The position numbers were made by a program, and so were the translations under genes. Shown here in pieces: positions 15,626 to 21,083 of a DNA stretch of 28,099 nt. This DNA comes from ZC4RG30 sp039929265. GTDB taxonomy: Bacteria; Pseudomonadota; Gammaproteobacteria; Steroidobacterales; Steroidobacteraceae. Under the pieces are notes generated by a model. That model was not told the origin of the DNA and made no database searches. It saw only the letters and a program-made list of their open reading frames with translations. Position 1 is the first letter of the stretch; each line of letters opens with the position of its first letter. The stretch is taken from the NCBI GenBank assembly GCA_039929265.1, contig JBDSRN010000011.1, positions 1 through 28,099 of the forward strand. The letters run 5' to 3'.

Positions 15626-15928
15626 ATGAACTCGGTCATTGCCACGGTGTACGGCGTCGTCGTAACGCCCTGGAAGCTCGTCGGCTATGTCGGCGTGCTG
15701 TTGTTCGCAGGACGCTGGGTAGTGCAGGTTCTGGCGACGCGCAAGCACGGCAAACCGGTGATACCGCGCGTGTTCTGGAGCATGAGCATCCTCGGCAGCG
15801 CGATGCTGCTGTCGTACTTCATTTGGGGCAAGAACGACTCAGTCGGAGTGCTCTCGAATCTCTTCCCGATGTCAGTTGCGGCGTACAACTGGATGATGGA
15901 TGTACGCCACGAAAAGCGCGCTGCGTAG
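15626..15928 (+). CDS. Small LABN-domain membrane protein (lipid A biosynthesis N-terminal domain)
   Basis: This 100-residue protein matches the stand-alone LABN domain, named after the N-terminus of some LpxB proteins. Evidence is LVGYVGVLLFAGRWVVQVLAT (about 19-40), then a second helix with FWSMSILGSAMLLSYFIWG (about 50-68), and a third hydrophobic stretch SNLFPMSVAAYNWMMD (about 77-92). The RWxxQ element followed by PxxFWxxSxxG is diagnostic. A strong ribosome-binding site AGGAG (15614-15618) overlaps the stop of the ArnT-like gene, 7 bp before the ATG, so the two are cotranscribed. Stand-alone LABN proteins commonly accompany GT2 and ArnT-like genes; their biochemical role is not established. 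Confidence 0.88.
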   Translation: MNSVIATVYGVVVTPWKLVGYVGVLLFAGRWVVQVLATRKHGKPVIPRVFWSMSILGSAMLLSYFIWGKNDSVGVLSNLFPMSVAAYNWMMDVRHEKRAA

Positions 15929-15989
15929 TAGCGTGTTATCACGTCGTTGACATGCGGTGCTTTGCGCGTTTTGCGTCTTCTGGCTATGG

Positions 15990-16108
15990 TCGGCCGAGCA
16001 TGAAGGTATCAACCTCGCTGATACCGCCGATGCGTATCGCGGCAGCTTCGCTGAGGAGATCCTCGGCAAGATCATCGCAGGCCGGTTGAAGAGACCATCG
16101 CTGGTTGA
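15990..16108 (+). pseudogene. Remnant of an aldo/keto reductase, broken at the dif site
   Basis: One plus-strand frame reads AEHEGINLADTADAYRGS and continues FAEEILGKIIAGRLKRPSLV. This matches the N-terminal catalytic region of aldo/keto reductases: GxNxxDTAxxY, with the Asp and Tyr five residues apart as in the Asp50/Tyr55 pair, followed by SExxLGxxLxGR. Neither the beginning nor the remaining ~250 residues of the enzyme are present; upstream sequence in the frame is unrelated and the frame runs directly into the dif site (16109). It is open from 15957 to 16154, but a 65-residue product could not be an enzyme. Identification is by eye from a short motif, so moderate. Confidence 0.5.
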
Positions 16109-16136
16109 ATTTAACATAATATACATTATACGAAGT
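16109..16136 (+). other. dif: Chromosomal dif site (XerC/XerD recombination site)
   Basis: Read on the plus strand, ATTTAACATAA (16109-16119) equals the E. coli dif XerD half-site (reverse orientation) in all 11 bases. TATACA (16120-16125) equals the central region in all six, and TTATACGAAGT (16126-16136) is the XerC half-site with 7 of 11 matches, the more variable half in nature. Overall 24 of 28 bases match. The site lies in a 279-bp interval without an intact gene, in an AT-rich dip. XerCD acts here with FtsK to resolve chromosome dimers at the replication terminus. In the usual XerC-left orientation the site is on the minus strand. The alternative, an integrated Xer-using element or plasmid site, is less likely among core genes. 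Confidence 0.88.
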
Positions 16137-16194
16137 ACAGTATTCTCACTGTAGGGTGCTCGCAGGCTCAGGCGCGCCGACGGCCGCCCTCCGT

Positions 16195-16200
16195 TAGACT
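16195..16200 (+). promoter_or_regulatory. Possible -10 element of the GAF-kinase gene (leaderless start)
   Basis: TAGACT, in the context GTTAGACT (16193-16200), ends 7 bp before the GTG start at 16208, so transcription would begin at about the start codon. The same GTTAGACT occurs upstream of tRNA-Leu (6046-6053). No -35 hexamer is apparent 16-18 bp upstream. Confidence 0.25.
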
Positions 16201-16207
16201 CGTCTCC

Positions 16208-17422
16208 GTGCTCAATGATCCCAACCGCCTGGCAGCGCTAGCTGAGACAGGCCTCATCGACGCAGCGGCCCAGGAATCGCTGGATCGGTTCACGCGCATC
16301 GCCCAGCAGGCACTTGGCGTTCCGGTAGTGTTGGTTTCCCTGGTCGACGGCCACCGGCAGTTCTTTGCCAGTCAGCTCGGCCTCCCCGATCCTTGGGCCA
16401 AGCGGCGCCAGACGCCCCTGAGCCATTCGTTCTGCCAGCACGTCGTGACCGACGAAGCCGAGCTGATCGTGACAGATGCGCGCAGGAACCCGCGCGTCAG
16501 TGACAATCTGGCAGTGCGCGATCTGGGTGTGATCGCTTACGCCGGCTTCCCGATCCGTGGCAATGACGAGCTGGTATTGGGCAGTTTCTGTGCGATCGAC
16601 CGCGACACACGCGAATGGACCGATCGCGAGTTGAGCATCCTCTCGGACCTCGCCGCGTCGGTCAGCAAGGAAATCGAGCTGCGCCGAAGTGCTGCGCGGG
16701 CGAATGCGGCGGAAGCCAATCTCTCCAGGATCACCGATGAGTTGTTGCTCGACAGGACGCAATCGGTGTCATCCACGGCATCGTTCGCACACGACATCCG
16801 CTCGCCTCTGCAGGTGATCGGGTTGGGCGTCGTCACATTGATGAAGCACCCCGCAGCCAGGCAGTCGCCGGAGGTCACGCGAGCACTGGAGATCATGCAG
16901 CGCAACGTCTCACATGCGCAGTCGATGCTGGCATTGATGCAGGTGGAGCCGCGACAGGCTGCGCTCGACTTGCTACCCGAAGATCTGCAGCCGCTCCATG
17001 CCATCGTCACCATGGTCTGTGCCGATTTTGCCCAATCCGGCCCTGGGCCGAAGGTCGAGTTGGGTCGCAACGATTCCGCTGAAGTGCGTGCCGATGCGAC
17101 CAACCTGCGGCGCTGTGTCGAAAACCTGGTGACCAACGCGCGCCGCTTCGCGTTGAGCCGCATTCTGGTCGGCGTGACGCGCTATCCCGATCACATCGTG
17201 CTCAGCGTCGACGATGACGGCACCGGTCTGCCCGACGAAAAAGCGTATCGCGACGTGTGGAATGCCGGAATTCGTTTCCATGAAGCCGAGGGTCGGTCGG
17301 GCACCGGGCTCGGGCTCAACATTGTACAGATCATCGTCGAGCAGGCAGGCGGGCGCGTGAGCGCGGCGCCGAGCGTGCTCGGCGGCGCGCGGTTCGAGCT
17401 GATCTTTCCCGCACCAATCTGA
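16208..17422 (+). CDS. Soluble GAF-domain sensor histidine kinase
   Basis: This is a 404-residue cytoplasmic kinase with no membrane helix. A GAF domain (about 20-157) of the type VPVVLVSLVDGHRQFFASQLGL...FCQHVV...FPIRG...LGSFCAID is followed by a dimerisation region with phospho-acceptor His195 in FAHDIRSPLQV. The ATPase domain has an N box (LRRCVENLVTNARRFA), G1 (DDDGTGLPD) and G2 (GRSGTGLGLNIVQ). There is no receiver domain and no adjacent regulator gene, so it is an orphan kinase that must signal to a partner elsewhere. The GTG start is chosen because the preceding DNA carries a -10-like element and the fold begins right after; no Shine-Dalgarno sequence is seen. It starts 71 bp after dif. 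The GAF ligand is unknown. Confidence 0.87.
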   Translation: MLNDPNRLAALAETGLIDAAAQESLDRFTRIAQQALGVPVVLVSLVDGHRQFFASQLGLPDPWAKRRQTPLSHSFCQHVVTDEAELIVTDARRNPRVSDNLAVRDLGVIAYAGFPIRGNDELVLGSFCAIDRDTREWTDRELSILSDLAASVSKEIELRRSAARANAAEANLSRITDELLLDRTQSVSSTASFAHDIRSPLQVIGLGVVTLMKHPAARQSPEVTRALEIMQRNVSHAQSMLALMQVEPRQAALDLLPEDLQPLHAIVTMVCADFAQSGPGPKVELGRNDSAEVRADATNLRRCVENLVTNARRFALSRILVGVTRYPDHIVLSVDDDGTGLPDEKAYRDVWNAGIRFHEAEGRSGTGLGLNIVQIIVEQAGGRVSAAPSVLGGARFELIFPAPI

Positions 17423-17754
17423 TCAGCTGCGCAGATGCGAGCCGCTCCTGCTCTGTGGACGGCAGGCGGTGCGCGGTGCCGCATATATGTGGTCTCATTT
17501 CAATAGGTTACGTATGATATCTAACGTAACAAATTGCCTGCATGCCGCAAGATTCCAGCAGATACGACCCGGCGCATTCCCGTTTCCGTCGTGCAGCACG
17601 ATGCGGCCGTTGTATTCCGTTACAGCTCGGTTATATTTCATGCGTACGTGATTGGATTGCAAAGAAGTTTGGTTCGACAACAATTAAGGTATTACCTGAG
17701 ATAGCCGCGATAGGCTTTCAGTGAGATCAGGCAGATGCCGCGAAGGAAAACAAG
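17423..17754. other. 332-bp AT-richer spacer without a convincing gene
   Basis: The interval between the GAF kinase and the 120-residue hypothetical is visibly AT-richer than its neighbours (for example GCATATATG and CAACAATTAAGG). Short ORFs of about 60 codons exist in two frames but start without ribosome-binding sites and resemble nothing. It contains the inverted repeat at 17507-17530 and probably the promoter of the downstream gene. No terminator hairpin with a U-tract is evident. Confidence 0.5.
17507..17530. repeat. Inverted repeat GTTACGT-N10-ACGTAAC, operator-like
   Basis: Perfect 7-bp arms (17507-17513 and 17524-17530) flank a 10-bp AT-rich centre. The arm-to-arm distance of 17 bp is compatible with a dimeric regulator bound on one face of the helix. 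It could be an operator for the gene starting at 17755 or simply chance; no second copy was noticed in the window. Confidence 0.4.
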
Positions 17755-18117
17755 ATGAGCACACTGCACATGCTGCAAGAAGCCGCCCTCAAGCTCGCCA
17801 GTAACGGCACCGTCAAGGATCGCCTGCTCGACGCCTACTGCAATCACCTGACTTCGCTCGACGAGGCGACTCTGCCCAAGGAATTCCGTGATGAGTTCGG
17901 CGAAATGTGCCGGGCGATGCATCGTGAACGTCCGCTGCCGCGAGAGAATGCGGTGCGCGCATCGGTGCGCAAGATGTCGAACGAGGAAGCCCACCGTTAC
18001 GCGGCGCTGGTCGTGCGATTGTATGGTGCCGTGGCGCGCGCACCGTTGGGCGCGAAGAGCACCCGCACACCGGTGATGGCGCCGATCGTGCAGCTGTTCG
18101 CCGCTGCCGACGCCTGA
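17755..18117 (+). CDS. Hypothetical protein, 120 residues, helical
   Basis: I do not recognise a family. The gene has a good ribosome-binding site (GAAGGA, about 10 bp before the ATG) and coding-type third-position GC, so it is likely real. The product is soluble and looks all-helical: amphipathic stretches TLHMLQEAALKLASNG (about 3-18), KDRLLDAYCNHLTSL (about 21-35), and EEAHRYAALVVRLYGAVARA (about 77-96). There is no signal peptide and no metal-binding cysteine set (only two Cys). It converges with the TIR-like gene, the two stops being 7 bp apart. An operator-like inverted repeat lies about 225 bp upstream. The gene belongs to the terminus-proximal set around dif. Confidence 0.6.
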   Translation: MSTLHMLQEAALKLASNGTVKDRLLDAYCNHLTSLDEATLPKEFRDEFGEMCRAMHRERPLPRENAVRASVRKMSNEEAHRYAALVVRLYGAVARAPLGAKSTRTPVMAPIVQLFAAADA

Positions 18118-18124
18118 GGCTCGT

Positions 18125-18577
18125 TCAGTCCAGCTTGAACTCGATAACCTCGTAGCGCGCCGTCTGCTCGTGGCGCGCCAGCAGCTTGATGTTGTCCACC
18201 AGGCCGCGCTCTTCCCAGTCGATCACGCTGTCCGCGAGATCCGTGATGATCTTCGGGGTGGTTTTCTGTATCCCGAAGTATTTCAGCGCGACCACCGGCT
18301 TCTTCGCCACCTTCGCGAAGTTCAGCTGGAACGTGAGCATGCTCAGGTCCGTGACCGCGAGACTCGATAACGCGATGACGACCTCAGCCCCGTTGATCTG
18401 CTGACGCAGGTTCTCGCGTTGCGCCTCGGCATCGCCGGTGGGGGCAATGTCGGGCGTGCCATGATTGCGATAGAAAAAATTACGCGCGCTCTCCAGGTAT
18501 TCGAAAACGCGCAGGTAATCATCGCTGGTCTGCCAGACGTGCGTGACGAACAGGCGGATGGGATTGCTCTGGGACAT
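18125..18577 (-). CDS. TIR-like domain protein (MTH538/ThsB-like), predicted catalytic Glu replaced by Gln
   Basis: This is a 150-residue single-domain protein. The start IRLFVTHVWQTSDDY (about 7-21) is a TIR-like first strand and BB-loop region. QINGAEVVIALSSLAV (about 60-75) is the strand with the Ser cluster. FQLNFAKVAKKPVVALKYFG (about 83-102) aligns by eye with the WEIEYAxxxGKPIIGV segment of ThsB/MTH538-like TIR proteins. In that alignment the WE pair is Phe83-Gln84, so the usual catalytic Glu is Gln. Such domains make or sense nucleotide signals in Thoeris-type phage defence, but no SIR2-SLOG (ThsA) or other effector gene is adjacent. It lies 38 bp downstream of ybiT on the same strand, so probable cotranscription. 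An AGGAG lies 12 bp before the ATG, slightly far. Confidence 0.65.
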   Translation of the reverse strand: MSQSNPIRLFVTHVWQTSDDYLRVFEYLESARNFFYRNHGTPDIAPTGDAEAQRENLRQQINGAEVVIALSSLAVTDLSMLTFQLNFAKVAKKPVVALKYFGIQKTTPKIITDLADSVIDWEERGLVDNIKLLARHEQTARYEVIEFKLD

Positions 18578-18615
18578 GGCGGGATATTACTCCTGACGGG
18601 TCGTACCGTCTTTCG

Positions 18616-20220
18616 CTAGACCGTTTTGCCTTGGGAGTTGAGGTACTCGTCGTAGGTGCCGCGGAATTCCACAATGGTTCCGCCCTCCTTCAGCTCGATG
18701 ATACGGGTCGCGAGGGTGCCGACGAACTCGCGGTCATGGGAGACGAAAATCAGGGTCCCGGGATACTTCTCGAGGCCGATCTGCAGGGACTCGATGGTTT
18801 CCATGTCCATATGGTTGGTCGGTTCGTCCAGCACCAGCACGTTGGGCTTGGTGAGGATTAGCTTGCCATAGATCATGCGGCCTTTTTCTCCGCCCGAGAG
18901 CACCTTCACGGATTTGCGCGTTTCGTCGCCCGAGAACAGCAGCCGGCCCAGCGTGGCACGGATGATCTGCTCATCGTCGGCCTTGCCGGTATAACGCGAG
19001 ATCCAGGTAAACAGGTCGACCTTCTCGCTGAACTCGGCCTGCGGATCCTGCGGCATGTAGCCCGGCTCGGCGTTCTCAACCCAGGCGATGCGTCCAGAGG
19101 TCGGCTGCAGCTCGCCGGCCAGCAGTCGCATGAGGGTCGTCTTGCCGATGCCGTTCGGGCCGATGATGGCCACGCGCTCGCCCGCATCGATGCTGAAGCT
19201 GATGTTCTTGAGGATGTCGATGTGCGTATCCGGATAGCGGAACGTTACCTTCTCGACCGTGAGGCAGCCGCGATACAGCTTTTTTGCCTGCTCAAAGCGG
19301 ATGTACGGGTTCTGGCGAGACGAAGGCTTGATCTCCTCGATCTTGATCTTCTCCAGCTGCTTGCGTCGCGAGGTCGCCTGACGCGCCTTCGACGCATTGG
19401 CCGAAAAGCGCCGCACGAACTCCTGCAGGTCGGAAATCTGGTCCTTGGCCTTGGCGTTGGCCGCTTCCACACGCTGGCGTGCCTGCACGGAGGCGAGCAT
19501 GAAATCGTCGTAATTACCCGGGTAGATCCTGAGCTGCCGGAAGTCGAGATCGGCGATGTGCGTGCAAACCTGGTTCAGGAAATGGCGATCGTGACTGATG
19601 ATGATCATTGTCGCGTTGTACTCGTTAAGCACGTTCTCGAGCCAGCCGATCGAGTGGATGTCGAGGTTGTTGGTGGGCTCGTCGAGCAGCAGCACGTCGG
19701 GCTTGGAGAACAGCGCCTGCGCCAGCAGCACACGCAACTTCAGGCCGGGGGCGACTTCGCGCATCGGCAGGTTGTGCAGCGGCTCTTCGATGCCGGCATC
19801 GAGCAGCACGTCGCCAGCACGCGCCTCGGCGTCGTAGCCGCCGTACTCGGCGAACTTGCCTTCGAGCTCGGCGGCCCTCATGAAGTCCTCGTCATTCGCT
19901 TCCGGATCCGCGTAGATCCGGTCGCGCTCGGTCATGGCCATCCACATCTCCACGTGGCCCTGCATGACCACATCGAGGACGCGCTGGTCCTCGTAGCCGA
20001 ACTGGTTCTGGTTCAGCTTGCCCATGCGCAGGCCCGCCTGCAGCATGACGTCACCCACGCTAGCTTCGAGCTCGCCGCCCAGCACTTTCATCAGCGTGGA
20101 CTTGCCACAGCCGTTAGCCCCGATGAGGCCGTAGCGATTGCCATCCGTGAATTTGACGGTCACCTGCTCGAACAGAGGTTTCGCGCCAAACTGGACCGCG
20201 ACATTGGATGTGGACAGCAT
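18616..20220 (-). CDS. ybiT: ABC-F family ribosome-associated ATPase YbiT
   Basis: This cytosolic translation factor has two ATP-binding cassettes and no membrane domain; ABC-F proteins act at the ribosomal E site. Cassette 1 has Walker A GANGCGKST, the YbiT-type unusual signature EVAPGLKLRVLLAQ, and Walker B VLLLDEPTNNLD. The linker (about 240-300) contains FVRRFSANASKARQATSRRKQ. Cassette 2 has Walker A GPNGIGKTT, signature LSGGEKGRM and Walker B VLVLDEPTNHMD, with H-loops IISHDRHF and FVSHDREF. The opening SNVAVQFGAKPLFEQ and the near-identity of several blocks to E. coli YbiT (530 residues; here 534) separate it from EttA, Uup and YheS. The gene is divergent from the EEP hydrolase. Confidence 0.93.
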   Translation of the reverse strand: MLSTSNVAVQFGAKPLFEQVTVKFTDGNRYGLIGANGCGKSTLMKVLGGELEASVGDVMLQAGLRMGKLNQNQFGYEDQRVLDVVMQGHVEMWMAMTERDRIYADPEANDEDFMRAAELEGKFAEYGGYDAEARAGDVLLDAGIEEPLHNLPMREVAPGLKLRVLLAQALFSKPDVLLLDEPTNNLDIHSIGWLENVLNEYNATMIIISHDRHFLNQVCTHIADLDFRQLRIYPGNYDDFMLASVQARQRVEAANAKAKDQISDLQEFVRRFSANASKARQATSRRKQLEKIKIEEIKPSSRQNPYIRFEQAKKLYRGCLTVEKVTFRYPDTHIDILKNISFSIDAGERVAIIGPNGIGKTTLMRLLAGELQPTSGRIAWVENAEPGYMPQDPQAEFSEKVDLFTWISRYTGKADDEQIIRATLGRLLFSGDETRKSVKVLSGGEKGRMIYGKLILTKPNVLVLDEPTNHMDMETIESLQIGLEKYPGTLIFVSHDREFVGTLATRIIELKEGGTIVEFRGTYDEYLNSQGKTV

Positions 20221-20284
20221 AGGTTTCGAACAAGCGGTGGCCGGGAGGCGGCCGCCTGCAGACGGGGTGGTCAGTGATGGGGTA

Positions 20285-20312
20285 AGTATATAACGGCGGC
20301 TGCCGATACAAT
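20285..20312. promoter_or_regulatory. Divergent promoter region between ybiT and the EEP hydrolase
   Basis: Within the 113-bp divergent gap (20221-20333), TACAAT (20307-20312, plus) is a good -10 for the rightward gene. TATACT on the minus strand (20285-20290) is a good -10 for ybiT. Their -35 elements are weak, and the two promoters would overlap. The ybiT leader also holds the perfect 12-bp palindrome AGGCGGCCGCCT (20246-20257). A Shine-Dalgarno GAGGTG (20320-20325) lies 8 bp before the TTG of the rightward gene. Confidence 0.4.
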
Positions 20313-20333
20313 TGCGAACGAGGTGCCTGCAAG

Positions 20334-21083
20334 TTGCGATTGGTCGTCTACAACATCCGCTATGCGACGGGTACGGGCCCGGGATTCCATCTGCCGCTGC
20401 CGGGAGCGGGTTATCTGCGGACCAGCAAGCGGGTGCTCGCCCGGTTGACCGAGTTTCTGCAGGCCCAGGATGCCGACATCATCGGCCTGATCGAGGTGGA
20501 CACCGGCTCCATCCGCAGCGGCATGGTGAACCAGGCCGAATACATCGCGAAGCAGCTGGGCCACTACAGCATCTTCGAGTGCAAATACGGCGCTTCCTCG
20601 ATCAATCATCTCGTGCCCATCGTGCGCAAGCAGGCCAATGCTTTTTTGTCGGCGCCGCGCGTCGAGGGGGAGCGCTTCCATTATTTCGATTCGGGCATCA
20701 AGCGCCTCATCATCGAGCTGGAGCTCGACAATGTGTGCGTCTTCCTGGTGCACCTGTCGCTGAAGTTCCGGCATCGACAGTACCAGTTGCGCTATCTGCA
20801 CGATCTCATCGAGAAGGCCAACAAACCGGTGATTGTAGCCGGTGACTTCAATACTTTCTGGGGCACCCACGAGATCTATCTGTTCACGCGCGCGACCGGA
20901 CTGCGCAGTGCAAATTTGAAGGGTTTGCCTTCGTTCCCCTCGCGCAACCCGCGCCACGAACTCGATTTCGTGCTGGTCAGCGAGGGCATCGAGGTGACAG
21001 ATTTCCGCGTGCCCGACATCCGCTTGTCGGACCACAGACCGATCATCTGCGACTTCGAGATACCAGGTACGAAACCCTCGTGA
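20334..21083 (+). CDS. Endonuclease/exonuclease/phosphatase (EEP) family hydrolase
   Basis: This is a 249-residue metal-dependent phosphodiesterase or phosphatase of the DNase I/APE1-like fold. Visible motifs in order are the N-terminal strand LVVYNIRYATG with the metal-binding Asn, GLIEVDTG with the metal-ligand Glu (about 56-63), VAGDFNTFWG with the catalytic Asp-x-Asn (about 168-177), and LSDHRPIICDF with the terminal Asp-His pair (about 230-240). There is no signal peptide, so it is cytoplasmic. The TTG start is supported by a well-placed GAGGTG and by the fold starting immediately. Its stop overlaps the start of the beta-oxidation gene (GTGA), implying coupled translation. The substrate (nucleic acid, phospholipid or inositol phosphate) cannot be told. 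Confidence 0.85.
   Translation: MRLVVYNIRYATGTGPGFHLPLPGAGYLRTSKRVLARLTEFLQAQDADIIGLIEVDTGSIRSGMVNQAEYIAKQLGHYSIFECKYGASSINHLVPIVRKQANAFLSAPRVEGERFHYFDSGIKRLIIELELDNVCVFLVHLSLKFRHRQYQLRYLHDLIEKANKPVIVAGDFNTFWGTHEIYLFTRATGLRSANLKGLPSFPSRNPRHELDFVLVSEGIEVTDFRVPDIRLSDHRPIICDFEIPGTKPS

Noticed and set aside
16121..16136. Sixteen bases identical to part of loxP (ATACAT followed by TATACGAAGT)
   Set aside because: A Cre/lox construct scar was considered, but the other loxP arm is absent and the adjoining 17 bases match dif exactly, so a natural dif explains the sequence.
18616..20220. Missing LSGGQ signature in the first YbiT cassette (EVAPGLKLR instead)
   Set aside because: E. coli YbiT has the same unusual signature (EVAPGWKLR), so this is a family trait rather than a defect.
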